A stretch of 49,102 nucleotides of DNA from Hyphomonadaceae bacterium UBA5336 (GCA_002408125.1 DHQO01000026.1:80742-129843); one strand, 5' to 3'; positions 25,674 through 35,699 are shown, counted from the stretch's first letter. A program made the numbers and translations. Notes: generated by a model from the letters alone, not told the origin.

Positions 25674-28600
25674 ATGAACAATCAAAGACAAGTACGGCTG
25701 CCGCTTATGCGGTATCTGATTACCAGCGTTGGCATCGCCGCGCTGACAACCTCCATGGGCTCGATTGCATCTGCCCAGGAAGGCGAGGACGATACCAGCG
25801 TTCAGCAGACAATCACGGTGACAGGCAGCCGGATCCCGGTGGACCCCAATGTGGTGTCCTCCGTGCCGATCCAGTCCCTCAGTGACGAGGAGTTCCGTCT
25901 CTCCGGCGAAATCAGCGTCGCCGACATCGTCAATGACGTGCCCGCGCTGGTCTCCTCGACGACCTCTGAAAACTCCGCAACCGGTCAGAGCGCCCTGAAC
26001 CTGCGCGGCCTCGGCACCGAAAGGACCCTGACGCTGATCAATGGCCGGCGCGCCGTTGGCGGCTTTGAGGGCAGCCAAGCGGTGGATGTCGGCGCCATTC
26101 CGAGCGCGCTGATCGAGCGCGTGGAAGTGCTGACGGGCGGTGCCTCGGCGCTCTACGGGTCGGACGCCGTGACCGGGGTGGTGAACTTCATCCTCAAGGA
26201 TGACTATGAGGGCTTCGACCTCGATATCGGTTCCGGCATCTCCGGCGAGGGCGATGCGCAATACCTCTCGATCAAGGCCGTCGGCGGGACGAATTTCGAC
26301 AATGACCGCGGCAATATTGTTGTCGCGCTGGATGTCATCGATGACAGCGACCTGCGCATGGGCGACCGCGACTGGGCAGCAAACAATGCGCGCGCGCGCG
26401 GGCAGGCCAACCCGGACCTGCGCTTCCAGATGGGCGATATCGGCGGCGAGACGCCGAACTTCGCCCAGTACTACAATTTCGACAGTACGGGCCTGTTCCC
26501 GTCCGGGCTGTTCATCCCGAGCATGGAGGATTTCGTCGCGGACTACACCGCCACCTTTGGCGTTGCCCCCAGCCTGACAGCGGCCGAGCAGACCCTGTTC
26601 GACCGCGCCGCGAATGCGCCGTCGCGGAAGATCCTGCCCTATCCGACCTTCTCGATCTCATCCAATCGCGGCGTGATCGCGCCGGGCGACTTCGCGCTAG
26701 GCGGGCTGCCCGGGATCGATACCGACGGCAACGGCGTGGATGACTGTCTCGACAGTTTCGTAGGCTACAACTCCACCCTGGCCGGCGCGGCCTCCTTCGG
26801 CATCGCCGGGGGGTGCTGGACGGTCAATGATGATGGCTCCGTGCGCCCCTACCAGGATGGCCTTGTGGCCGGCGATTTCAACGGCTTCGGCGGCGACGGC
26901 ATTCGCGACGATTTCGACGCGGACTATCTGATCCCCGAAAACGACAAGGTCGTGATGAGCTTGAACACGAACTACGAGTTCACGCCCGGCCACACCGTGT
27001 TCGGCGAGTTCTCCTATTCCGATTCCCGCTCAACCTTTGGCGGCCCGCTTAACACCTTCTACGATCTCCTGTTCGGCGCGCCCGACAACCCCTTCATTCC
27101 CGACGAGCTTCAGGAACTGGCGGAAACCAGCCCCGTCCTGTTCGGCGGAACCCCGACCGACACGGGCATCTACATCACCCGCGACCCGACCGATCTCGGG
27201 TCGAACATCGATACCGCCAAGCGCGAGACCCTGCGCTATGCCGCCGGCATTCGCGGAGAGATCAATGACGGCTGGGGATACGAGATCTCGACCAATTACG
27301 GCCGGTTCGAGCGTGAGTTGACCGACAACAACTATGTCCTGCTCGACCGCTTCTTCGCGGCCATCGACGCCGTGGCGGATGCAGACGGCAATCCGGTCTG
27401 CCGCTCCGATCTCGACCCGAACGCCATCCCGGCCACAACCATTTTCGAGATCCCGGTCTTTGCCCCCGGCTTTTTCACGTTCACGCCCGGCGACGGCCAG
27501 TGTGTGGCGGCCAATATCTGGGGCGGGCCGAATTCGATCAGCCCGGAGGCGGTCGATTTCATCACCACGACCGTGGTCGACAAGCTGACGCTCGAGCAAC
27601 AGGTCTTCAGCGCCTCGCTTGTCGGCGACTCGGAGAAATATTTCTCCCTGCCGGCCGGTCCGATCGGCTTTGCCGTCGGCGCAGAATACCGCGAGGAGAA
27701 ATCGCGCAACGACGTCAACGTCTATGATCTCGGCATCCTGCCGGAAGGTTCGCCCTATGGTGCAGGCACCTATGTCGGCGATGTCAGCGACAACCTCTCG
27801 CTGGGCTTCAGCGCCGAGGCGCAGTTCTTCGACTCGCTCGGCAGCTATGACGTGTCGGATGTGTTCGCGGAGGTGCGCGTGCCCCTTCTGGCCGACATGG
27901 TCATGGCCGAAGAACTCACCGTGGATGCCGCGATCCGTTACTCGGACTACTCCACCATTGGCAGCGCCGAGACCTGGAAGTTCGGCCTGTCCTACGCCCC
28001 GGTCGAGGATATCGCCTTCCGCGGCACCATCTCCCAGGCTATCCGCGCGCCGAACATCAGCGAACTGTTCGGCCCCGACCAGCCGACCACCTTCCGGCCG
28101 GTCGACCCGTGCGATGTCAACGAGATCGGCAATGCGCCCGACCCGGCCGTGCGGGCGGCCAACTGCGCCGCGCTCGGCCTGCCCGACGACTATACCGACC
28201 CGCTTTCAGCCCGCTTCCTGGGTGTGTCGGGGGGCAACGCAGATCTGATGGAGGAAACCGCCGACACCACCACGCTGGGCATTGTGTTCACGCCGCGCTT
28301 CCTCGACAACTTCGTCCTCACGGTCGACTATTGGGATGTCGAGATCGAGGATGTGATCCTGGCCGTGTCCGCGCAGGATATCGTCGACAACTGCGTGGAC
28401 GATCCCGGCGGCATCAACAACCAATACTGCGAACTGATCGAGCGAGAATCCGACACAGGTTCGGCCCAGTTCGGCGGCTTCCGCTTCCTGCGCCAGACCC
28501 AGCTCAACTTCGCCAAGATCGAGGCCGAGGGCGTGGACTTCTCAGCCGCCTACAGCTTCGATGTCGGCGCCAACACCTTCGGCGCACGCCTGGTCGGTAC

Positions 28601-29000
28601 GAACCAGATGAAGCTGGATCAGTATCCGAGCGCGACCGATCCGAACTTTGTCGATGACGAGCTTGGCGAGATTCAGCGTCCGGAACTGTCGGGCAACCTG
28701 ACCCTGACCTGGGAGCGCGGCCCGTTCGATCTCGGCGTGCGGACCATGTACCAGGATGCCCAGCTCCTGGCCGGTGTGGAGAACGAACAGATCGAGAGCG
28801 GCACCTACAGCCTCGACAATGCCCAGAGCGACGAGGTCTACATCGTCGATGTCTTCGGTAACTACGAGTTCTCCGACAATCTGAGCATCTATGGCGGCGT
28901 GAACAATGTCGCCGACGAAGAGCCCTTCATCACCGAGAATTCCTGGCCGGTGAGCGCCCGGGGCCGGTTCTTCTTCTTCGGCGTGCGCTGGACACAATAG
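25674..29000 (+). CDS. Large TonB-dependent outer-membrane receptor
   Basis: 1108 residues from the ATG at 25674 (AGGGG about 10 bp upstream); a GTG at 25650 is an alternative. Signal peptide ends in GSIASAQ. A TonB-box-like TITVTGSRI at about 47-55 precedes the plug (to about 180: LNLRGLGTERTLTLINGRR, VDVGAIPSALIERVEVLTGGASALYGSDAVTGVVNF). The barrel is long, with inserted Asp/Gly-rich extracellular loops, for example IDTDGNGVDD near 345, resembling a Ca-binding loop. It ends GRFFFFGVRWTQ. It belongs to the large receptors common in Caulobacterales and Sphingomonadales; the ligand is unknown. Convergent with two peptidase genes. Confidence 0.9.
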   Translation: MNNQRQVRLPLMRYLITSVGIAALTTSMGSIASAQEGEDDTSVQQTITVTGSRIPVDPNVVSSVPIQSLSDEEFRLSGEISVADIVNDVPALVSSTTSENSATGQSALNLRGLGTERTLTLINGRRAVGGFEGSQAVDVGAIPSALIERVEVLTGGASALYGSDAVTGVVNFILKDDYEGFDLDIGSGISGEGDAQYLSIKAVGGTNFDNDRGNIVVALDVIDDSDLRMGDRDWAANNARARGQANPDLRFQMGDIGGETPNFAQYYNFDSTGLFPSGLFIPSMEDFVADYTATFGVAPSLTAAEQTLFDRAANAPSRKILPYPTFSISSNRGVIAPGDFALGGLPGIDTDGNGVDDCLDSFVGYNSTLAGAASFGIAGGCWTVNDDGSVRPYQDGLVAGDFNGFGGDGIRDDFDADYLIPENDKVVMSLNTNYEFTPGHTVFGEFSYSDSRSTFGGPLNTFYDLLFGAPDNPFIPDELQELAETSPVLFGGTPTDTGIYITRDPTDLGSNIDTAKRETLRYAAGIRGEINDGWGYEISTNYGRFERELTDNNYVLLDRFFAAIDAVADADGNPVCRSDLDPNAIPATTIFEIPVFAPGFFTFTPGDGQCVAANIWGGPNSISPEAVDFITTTVVDKLTLEQQVFSASLVGDSEKYFSLPAGPIGFAVGAEYREEKSRNDVNVYDLGILPEGSPYGAGTYVGDVSDNLSLGFSAEAQFFDSLGSYDVSDVFAEVRVPLLADMVMAEELTVDAAIRYSDYSTIGSAETWKFGLSYAPVEDIAFRGTISQAIRAPNISELFGPDQPTTFRPVDPCDVNEIGNAPDPAVRAANCAALGLPDDYTDPLSARFLGVSGGNADLMEETADTTTLGIVFTPRFLDNFVLTVDYWDVEIEDVILAVSAQDIVDNCVDDPGGINNQYCELIERESDTGSAQFGGFRFLRQTQLNFAKIEAEGVDFSAAYSFDVGANTFGARLVGTNQMKLDQYPSATDPNFVDDELGEIQRPELSGNLTLTWERGPFDLGVRTMYQDAQLLAGVENEQIESGTYSLDNAQSDEVYIVDVFGNYEFSDNLSIYGGVNNVADEEPFITENSWPVSARGRFFFFGVRWTQ

Positions 29001-29029
29001 ACCCGTCGCCGCGAGCCAAAATGAAAGCA

Positions 29030-29060
29030 GCCCGCCGTCACAGGCGGGCCGCTCTTTCTT
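29030..29060. terminator. Bidirectional Rho-independent terminator
   Basis: GCCCGCC-GTCACA-GGCGGGC stem-loop (29030-29049) followed on the plus strand by CGCTCTTTCTTG, and on the minus strand by TGCTTTCATTTT. It lies 30 bp after the receptor stop and about 35 bp after the stop of the convergent S9 peptidase, so it can end both. Confidence 0.75.
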
Positions 29061-29082
29061 GTACGGTGTACCTTTACGCCCC

Positions 29083-31107
29083 CTATTCCTCGGCAAGCTG
29101 CTCTTCCAGGAAGTCGGCCTGGGCACGGTAATAGAACAGGCGGTTGGCGAGCTTGCGCCAGCCATGGCCCTCATCCGGGATGCGGATATAGGGCGTGTCG
29201 ATGCCATTTGCCCGCAGGGTCTTCACCATCACCTCGGTCTCGGTGATGTCGATACGCGGGTCCATCACACCGTGCGAGTAGAGCACCGGCACCTTGATTT
29301 GGTCGGCCAGGGCAACCGGCGAGTTCTCGGTGTAATAGTCGATCCACTGTTGCTCGCGGATATCGCCATATTCGATCCGGTCTGAAGCCTTCAACGCCGG
29401 CGAGGCAATCTGCAGGGCCGTCACCCAGTTGCCGACCCCGAACAGCGAAACACCCGCATCGAAGGCGTCCGGATAGAGCGCCAGCACGGCATTGACCATA
29501 TAGCCGCCATAAGACCCGCCCACGACTGCCGCACGCGATGTATCCACCCGGCCATCTGCGGCCAGGGCGTCGAGCATGTCGATCAGGTCGCGCACACTGT
29601 CGCGGCGATTGGTCTGGTCGTCCAGCGTCACATAGGTGCGCCCGAAGCCGGTCGAGCCGCGCACATTCGGCTGGAAGACGGCAAGGCCACGGTCGAGATG
29701 ATACTGGACCACGCCATTGAAGCTGGCGACCGATTGCCCCGTGGGCCCGCCATGGACAAAGAAGATCACCGGCGGCGGCCCGTCGCCCGCACGCGAGCTT
29801 TCATCGGGCAGGTAAAGCAGGCCCTGCAGTTCCACCCCGTCGCGCGCCGTCATGCGGATGCTTTCCGGCTTGATCAGCCGGGCCGGGTCGAGCCCTGCAT
29901 AGTCTGGCGCAAGCACCTGGTTCAGCTCTGCCGTTCCGAGGTCGAGCGTGTAAACGCTGCCGGGCGTGTTCCAGCCGTTGACATAGATGGTCATCATGTC
30001 GGAGGCATCGGCGCAGTTCGCACCCACCACGCCTTCCGGCAGGAAGGAGGTGTCGACCCCGGCATCCTCGCCATTCTTCGTGATGTGCAGCTTGTAGAAG
30101 CCGTCGACATTCTCGTCATACACCATGTACTCATCGGCCGCGCCGCACAGCGAGATGTCGCCGAGATCATGGTCGGATTCCGCAACCACGCTGATCTCGC
30201 CGGTAGCCACATCATAAAAGGAGATGGCGGAGAACTCGCGCCCCTCATTGGAGGAGAAATAAAAGCCCGAGGAGTCCGCCAGCCACTCAAAGCCGCCATC
30301 GCCGTGATTGGCGCGCGGTTCGGGTTTGGCGATGGTGGTCATCTCTCCGCTGGCCACATCGAGCAGATAGAGATTGTCGGAATCCTCGCCCACGGTTTCG
30401 GTGACGATCAGCTTGGTGCCGTCAGGCGAGAGGTCCTGCGCGAAGAATCCGAACACGCCTTCATAGAGGCGTGTGGTTTCCCCGGTCGTCAGGTCGGCGG
30501 TGTAGATGTCGAAATCGAGCCCGTTCCGCTCGGTCGAGGAGAAGGCGATCGTCTTCCCGTCAGCGGCAAAGTCGGCAAACACCCGGAAGCCGCCTTCGAC
30601 CGCCGGCAGGACCAGTTCCTCGGAGGTCCCATCGGCGCTGATGCGATAATAGGACTCCTGCTCGTTGCCATTATTGTCGGCGCCATAGAGCAGGGTTTCG
30701 CTGTCCGGGGCCCAGGCAAAGAAGGTGATCCCGTTGCCGAAGGTCAGCTGGTGGGGCTGTCCACCTGCGGCCGGCACGGTCCAGAGCTGCGGCTTGCCGG
30801 TGATGCTCCAGCGGAAGGCGATGGTCTCGCCATCGGGGGAAATGCCGGCCCCACCTGCCCCGCTGGCCAGCAGGTAGCGCGCGATATTGGCCGGGTCGCT
30901 GCCGGCCAGTCCAACATCCACGGCGGTGGATTCCGGCGAGATGGCCTCCAGCTCCATATCCGGCCCGGTCATCGGTCCCGTCTCCTCGACAAGTGTCTCG
31001 GAGACCTCCACCTCCGCCGGCGCAGCCTCACTGCTCGGGACGGTCGTGGCGCACGCGCCCAGCACCATCATCAGCGCCAGGCCCGATATTTTCAGCTTCA
31101 TATCCAT
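29083..31107 (-). CDS. S9 prolyl-oligopeptidase-family lipoprotein
   Basis: 674 residues. Lipoprotein signal MDMKLKISGLALMMVLGAC, so membrane-anchored in the periplasm. Residues about 75-400 form a WD40-like beta-propeller with repeated SPDGTKL/W.PDS-type blades. The carboxy-terminal alpha/beta-hydrolase domain carries Ser532 in GGSYGGYM, Asp616 in HGVMDPRID and His648 in DEGHGWR. Such acylaminoacyl/dipeptidyl peptidases cut short peptides. GGAGG lies 9 bp before the ATG. It follows the M14 peptidase by 14 bp in one operon. Confidence 0.93.
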   Translation of the reverse strand: MDMKLKISGLALMMVLGACATTVPSSEAAPAEVEVSETLVEETGPMTGPDMELEAISPESTAVDVGLAGSDPANIARYLLASGAGGAGISPDGETIAFRWSITGKPQLWTVPAAGGQPHQLTFGNGITFFAWAPDSETLLYGADNNGNEQESYYRISADGTSEELVLPAVEGGFRVFADFAADGKTIAFSSTERNGLDFDIYTADLTTGETTRLYEGVFGFFAQDLSPDGTKLIVTETVGEDSDNLYLLDVASGEMTTIAKPEPRANHGDGGFEWLADSSGFYFSSNEGREFSAISFYDVATGEISVVAESDHDLGDISLCGAADEYMVYDENVDGFYKLHITKNGEDAGVDTSFLPEGVVGANCADASDMMTIYVNGWNTPGSVYTLDLGTAELNQVLAPDYAGLDPARLIKPESIRMTARDGVELQGLLYLPDESSRAGDGPPPVIFFVHGGPTGQSVASFNGVVQYHLDRGLAVFQPNVRGSTGFGRTYVTLDDQTNRRDSVRDLIDMLDALAADGRVDTSRAAVVGGSYGGYMVNAVLALYPDAFDAGVSLFGVGNWVTALQIASPALKASDRIEYGDIREQQWIDYYTENSPVALADQIKVPVLYSHGVMDPRIDITETEVMVKTLRANGIDTPYIRIPDEGHGWRKLANRLFYYRAQADFLEEQLAEE

Positions 31108-31121
31108 GATCCTTGCCTCCC

Positions 31122-33800
31122 TTATTGCGCCATGCGGGCCGGGCCGAGCACGACGGCATTTGCCAGCAACAGGTTAAGCCCGTTCAGATAAGCCCGCGTC
31201 GTCGGCTCCTGAGTGAAGCCGATGGTAATACCGCCGCCATAGGGCTGGGCCATCACGAAGGGCTTGTAGGCCAGCTGCGCGCGGTTCTCTTCCCAGAGAT
31301 AGCCGCTGAGCAAGAGCTCATCTGCGCCGGCAAAGCGGAACACATTGGTGCCGTCTGCCGCGTTGAGCGGGCGGTAGATCGACGAGCCGGTGACCAGCGC
31401 ATTGGCGCTGTCATAGCCGGCCGCCAGCCAATGGTCGCCATCGGCCTCGGCCCTCACGATCACGCCGGGAATGTCTTCCGGGCGGGCATGGTGATCGGCG
31501 ATCTGGCCGCGATAGGCCGCTTCGTCGGCCAGGATCAGGCCGGGCGCGCGCGCCCCCTCACCGCCATCATCGGCCTCGTCTTCGCCCACGGCGTATTCCA
31601 GCTTGGTCGACAGAAGGCCGTAATCCTCGCCCGCAACCGTGGCGACGGAATCGGAAAATGCGATCAGCACGCCGCCGCCGGACACGAAGTCCTTCAGCGT
31701 CTCGGCGCCGACCCGGCCGCCGCCGCCCCAGCCCGTATCAGGCAGGATCAGTACGTCATAATCCGACAGGTCCGCCCAGCCGAGCGTGGACATCCGGATC
31801 GGCGCGACTGGCAGGCCCAGCTCGCGCTCAAGCACGAAGCGGGTGTTGCCCGCCGATGTCGCGCTCGTCCCCTCGCCCCAGGCGATGGCAACGCGCGGCA
31901 TTTTCAGGGCCGCGAAGGAGCCCGACCCGAAATTCGGCCCGTCATCGACCCAGCTGGAGCTCATCGGCACAACTTCCGCACCGATCTCCGCGGCCAGGCC
32001 CGCCATGCGCACGCCGAGATTGGCAGGATTTCCGGCGGCGGGGAACACCACGGTCCCAGCGGGGAAAACCCGGCCGGCCTGTGTAAAGGCGGTGTCGGTG
32101 GTCTTGCCCTCAAGGCCGTTCTTGAGCGCGGCAATGACCAGGCGCGCCTGACCGCTATCGGTCCAGGGCACGGCATAGCCATAAGCCCCGCTGCCACCCG
32201 CGATGGACGGGATGGGCTCGGTGGAAAGGACGGTGCGTGAGACGCTCAGATCCACGCGCCGGCAGGATTGGGCGGTCACGCCATCCATCAGCGGCAGCGA
32301 CCAGGCCGTCACGTCATAAAGCTCGTGGCGCAAGCCGCGAGAGCGGCGGTCTTCCTGTTCGGCGATGAAGCCTTCCGGCAGCGGCGTGTCGGCGCTCAGC
32401 AGCGTGCGGGCAAGGCGCCCCTGCGCCTGCGCGAGGTCCACGACCAGCGCGCCGGACACATATTCCTGTCCGCACTGGTGCGAACCGGCGGCGACGCGCC
32501 TGACCTCGATGCCCTGCGCGGCAAGGCGCAGTGCCAGTGCTTCAGCCTCATAGCGGCGCTCGGACAAGTCGAGCACGACATAGCGGTCCTCTGCGTCTGT
32601 GCCATCGGTCACCGCGCTGCGCCGGAAGCTGGCATAATCGGTGAGGTATTGTGCCTTGTTGCGCGCCACGACTTCCAGGGTCGACAGCGAGGTCAGCACA
32701 TTGTTGCGCACACCATCGCCATAGGTCAGATCCTTGCCGTCATTGCGGGCAAAGACCAGCCCGCGCGCGGAGGCCTGTTCGAAGGTCATCGAAATCGCGC
32801 CGTTCAGGCCCGGCCACATGTCGCCATAGCCCGGATAGAAGGCGTCGAAGACCTCACGCGTAAAATAGGGCACGCCGAACCGGTCGAACCAGGCGCCATG
32901 ATTGCGGCCCATCTGGATCTGCTTGGCGCGCTGGCCCGCCGTGATGTTCGGGTTGTAGGGGTCTGCCGGCGGCGGGAAGTAATAGGTCTCGTCGCCGCCC
33001 ATCTCATGGCTGTCGACATAGACAACCGGATGCCATTCCAGCACGCCGGCGACCTTGCCCTGAGTTTCCGGCTGGGTCATCGAGAACCAATCGCGGTTCA
33101 TGTCGAACAGATAGTGGTTGTAGCGCCCGCCCGGCCAGGGCTGGTCATGCTCGGCAGTATAGCGGTCGCCCTGCGGTTCCATGCCGAGCGCGGACTCGAA
33201 AGAGTGGACGAACCGGTCCCGCCCGTCGGGGTTCTGGCTCGGATCGATGATGACAATCACATTGTCCAGAATGGTCTCGACCAGCGCATCATCCTGCGCA
33301 GCCAACAGGTGGTAGGCCAAGAACAGCGCACTGTCGCCGGGCGAGATCTCGTCTCCATGGATATTGTAGGAGAGCCAGACCACTGCCGGCGTGGAGCCGG
33401 CAAGGTCAGACACCGTGCTGGATGACAGCCCGCTGCCGCTCGCCAGCCGGTCCATCGCCGCCTTGGAGGTGTCCAGACTGGCCATGTTCTCCGGTGAGGA
33501 GATCACGGCATAGAACAGCTCCCGGCCCTCCCAGCTCGTAGCATAGGGCACGATATCAACACGGTCCGGCGCGGCAGCTTCGAGCGCCTCGAAATAGGCG
33601 GTGATCTCCGAAAAATCCGAGACCTGCTCGCCCGTCGAATGCCCGACAACCGCCTCCAGTGTTGGGATGTCCGGATCATAGTTCGCCTGGGGATAGGCCT
33701 GCGCGACGGCCAGCATGGGGACCCACAGCGCCGCAATCAGGGCCAGCCCCGCCCTCCACAGCGCGGCCCGCGCCGCACCTGCCCACGAATATTCTGTCAT
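31122..33800 (-). CDS. M14-family zinc carboxypeptidase with GATase1-like domain
   Basis: 892 residues from the ATG at 33800 (GGAG 8 bp upstream); an upstream reading to 33881 lacks a signal at its start. Signal/anchor helix at about 15-34 ending AVAQAYPQ. In the M14 domain the zinc ligands are His148 and Glu151 in NIHGDEIS and His265 in VDSHEMGGDE; Glu341 in MTFEQAS fits the catalytic Glu. The carboxy-terminal half includes a class-I-glutamine-amidotransferase-like fold (YDVLILPDTGWGGGG..LKDFVSGGGVLIAF, about 670-745) seen in exported M14 proteins. First gene of the M14-S9 operon. Confidence 0.92.
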   Translation of the reverse strand: MTEYSWAGAARAALWRAGLALIAALWVPMLAVAQAYPQANYDPDIPTLEAVVGHSTGEQVSDFSEITAYFEALEAAAPDRVDIVPYATSWEGRELFYAVISSPENMASLDTSKAAMDRLASGSGLSSSTVSDLAGSTPAVVWLSYNIHGDEISPGDSALFLAYHLLAAQDDALVETILDNVIVIIDPSQNPDGRDRFVHSFESALGMEPQGDRYTAEHDQPWPGGRYNHYLFDMNRDWFSMTQPETQGKVAGVLEWHPVVYVDSHEMGGDETYYFPPPADPYNPNITAGQRAKQIQMGRNHGAWFDRFGVPYFTREVFDAFYPGYGDMWPGLNGAISMTFEQASARGLVFARNDGKDLTYGDGVRNNVLTSLSTLEVVARNKAQYLTDYASFRRSAVTDGTDAEDRYVVLDLSERRYEAEALALRLAAQGIEVRRVAAGSHQCGQEYVSGALVVDLAQAQGRLARTLLSADTPLPEGFIAEQEDRRSRGLRHELYDVTAWSLPLMDGVTAQSCRRVDLSVSRTVLSTEPIPSIAGGSGAYGYAVPWTDSGQARLVIAALKNGLEGKTTDTAFTQAGRVFPAGTVVFPAAGNPANLGVRMAGLAAEIGAEVVPMSSSWVDDGPNFGSGSFAALKMPRVAIAWGEGTSATSAGNTRFVLERELGLPVAPIRMSTLGWADLSDYDVLILPDTGWGGGGRVGAETLKDFVSGGGVLIAFSDSVATVAGEDYGLLSTKLEYAVGEDEADDGGEGARAPGLILADEAAYRGQIADHHARPEDIPGVIVRAEADGDHWLAAGYDSANALVTGSSIYRPLNAADGTNVFRFAGADELLLSGYLWEENRAQLAYKPFVMAQPYGGGITIGFTQEPTTRAYLNGLNLLLANAVVLGPARMAQ

Positions 33801-33929
33801 TGATTGTACTCCATCACCTGCTGCCACGAGGTAGCCCCTAACCCGCAGAGCATGGAACCTCATTTGCCGATTGGCCAGCACAGTTCCTTCAAGTGCAATA
33901 AAATCAGTCAGATCTGACCGGCAGAGCCG

Positions 33930-34823
33930 TCACGACGCGGCCAGGACGATGCCCACAATCCCTGCTGAGACCAGGAGGACGCCGAAAATCTCCCGCGCCG
34001 TGACCCGCTCCTTGAAGAACAGGAAAGATGCACCCAACGTGAAGACAATGTCGACCTGGCCGAGCGCGCGTACATAGGCTGCGTTCTGCAGGGTGAAGGC
34101 GGTAAACCAGCCGAGCGAGCTGAGCATGCCGGCAAGGCCCACCAGTCCCGCCACCTTCCAGCGACCGAAAAGCCGACCAATCTCTCCAGGCTCACGCAGG
34201 CGCAACCAGACCAGTACCAGGATGGCCTGCAGACTGGTCACGAAGGCCAGTGTCATCGCCGCGCGCAGGAGAACATCCTCGCTGGCAATCGAGAGCGAAG
34301 CGCCGCGATAGGCCACCGCCGACATGCCGAACAGGCCACCCGACACGGCGCCAATCAGTGCCTTGTGATCCAGCAGCTTGCCCGCCTCCTGCCCGGCCGG
34401 CAGGGAGATGAAGATCACACCGATGAGACTGATCATGATGCCGAGCGCGGCAAGGAAGGTCAGCCGGTCGCCCAGCAGGAGGATGCCGAACAGCGCAGTC
34501 TGGATCGTCTCGGTCTTCGTAAATGTCGTGGCGACGGTGAAACTCTTGTATGAAAACAGGTGGATGAGCAGGACCGTTCCCAGGATCTGGGCAATGCCAC
34601 CCGCTACAGCATAGGCAAAGAAGGGCACGCCAACCAGCGCAACCTGCGTGTGCTTCACCGTCACCACCAGGCCGAGCACAAGTACCGCCAGCGGCGCGGC
34701 AAACACGAATCGCGCGCTCGTCGCGCCCAGTGTGCTGAGCGAGGTCTTCAGGCTCTTCTGCAGGGCCGAGCGGACATTCAGGCAGAAAGCCGCTGCAATG
34801 GTGATCGGAATCCACGCATCCAT
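33930..34823 (-). CDS. EamA/DMT-family transporter
   Basis: 297 residues, ten predicted transmembrane helices in two EamA repeats (about 1-140 and 150-297). Typical segments are FVFAAPLAVLVLGLVV, LFSYKSFTVATTFTKTETIQTALFGILLLGDRLT and LGQVDIVFTLGASFLFFKERVTAREIFGVLLVSAGIVGIVL. The family exports or exchanges metabolites; the substrate cannot be told. It lies about 110 bp downstream of tRNA-Lys on the same strand and could be read through from it. Confidence 0.92.
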   Translation of the reverse strand: MDAWIPITIAAAFCLNVRSALQKSLKTSLSTLGATSARFVFAAPLAVLVLGLVVTVKHTQVALVGVPFFAYAVAGGIAQILGTVLLIHLFSYKSFTVATTFTKTETIQTALFGILLLGDRLTFLAALGIMISLIGVIFISLPAGQEAGKLLDHKALIGAVSGGLFGMSAVAYRGASLSIASEDVLLRAAMTLAFVTSLQAILVLVWLRLREPGEIGRLFGRWKVAGLVGLAGMLSSLGWFTAFTLQNAAYVRALGQVDIVFTLGASFLFFKERVTAREIFGVLLVSAGIVGIVLAAS

Positions 34824-34934
34824 CCGCGCTTACCATGCCGCTTTGAGGCAAAGGTCAACTATTCACACGCCAATATTCGCGCGCGACTGGCCCCGGCTCA
34901 AAAACCGGGCGGCAGTGTCGGATCTGGGCGGGAA

Positions 34935-35010
<76 letters not shown>

Positions 35011-35030
35011 TTCCGGTGACGGGAATGGGC

Positions 35031-35059
35031 CACATAAAGGGCTCGGAGTTACTCGTCAA
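35031..35059 (-). promoter_or_regulatory. Promoter of tRNA-Lys
   Basis: On the minus strand TTGACG (35059-35054), a 17-bp spacer, then TATGTG (35036-35031). Transcription would start about 14 bp before the tRNA 5' end. Both hexamers and the spacing are good. Confidence 0.7.
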
Positions 35060-35117
35060 TGAACAGTCTGAGTTAAGGGACTTGTTTACCGCATTTTTTT
35101 GCATCACTTCTTTTTCC

Positions 35118-35699
35118 ATGAAGTCGTTCTCACTGAGTTTTCTGGCGATTTTCCTGGCCGCCTGCGCAAGCCAGGGTCATACGGGGCCGAGTGCGGCCAC
35201 CAGCTCTGCCATTGAGCAGACCGGCGATGGCCTCGCCAATGCCGCGCTGAGCCCGCTGGAAGATCTCAATCTCAAGCGCGAGCCGATTCCGCCCGTGCTG
35301 GCCGGCCTCGCGACTACCTACGGCTTGCCCGAACCGGTGACCTGTTCGGCCATCGCGAACGAGGTCACGCGCCTCAATGCTGTGCTCGGTCAGGACAGTG
35401 ATATCCCCCCTCCGGATGAGGAAGAGGAGGAGGATTATGGCCAGTGGGCCGCCGACGAATCCGCCGATGCCGCCCTCGGTGCAGTGGAATCGAGCGCGCG
35501 GGGCCTCATCCCCTTCCGCGGCCTCGTGCGTGAGGCGACCGGCGCGAACCGCTATGCCGACAAGGTCGCGCGCGCCTACCAGTTCGGCCTCACGCGCCGG
35601 GCCTATCTGAAGGGCTATGGCCACGCCATGGGCTGCAACTGGCCGGCCGCGCCGCTAGCCGGCGCGGAAGACGGCCAGTCCCGGATCGTCTTTCACTAG
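35118..35699 (+). CDS. Small lipoprotein of unknown function
   Basis: 193 residues from the ATG at 35118; there is no clear Shine-Dalgarno. MKSFSLSFLAIFLAAC is a lipoprotein signal with the lipidated Cys at 16. The mature part has an acidic PPPDEEEEEDYG stretch (about 98-110), two further Cys residues (one in VTCSAIANEV, one in MGCNW) that might pair, and RYADKVARAYQFGLTRRAYLKGYGHAMGC near the end, which looks like a conserved core. I do not recognise the family. Its TAG stop overlaps the convergent tgt stop within CTAG. Confidence 0.75.
   Translation: MKSFSLSFLAIFLAACASQGHTGPSAATSSAIEQTGDGLANAALSPLEDLNLKREPIPPVLAGLATTYGLPEPVTCSAIANEVTRLNAVLGQDSDIPPPDEEEEEDYGQWAADESADAALGAVESSARGLIPFRGLVREATGANRYADKVARAYQFGLTRRAYLKGYGHAMGCNWPAAPLAGAEDGQSRIVFH

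Noticed and set aside
35016..35117. Longer start for the small lipoprotein.
   Set aside because: It would run through the tRNA-Lys promoter and hide the lipoprotein signal sequence inside the protein.
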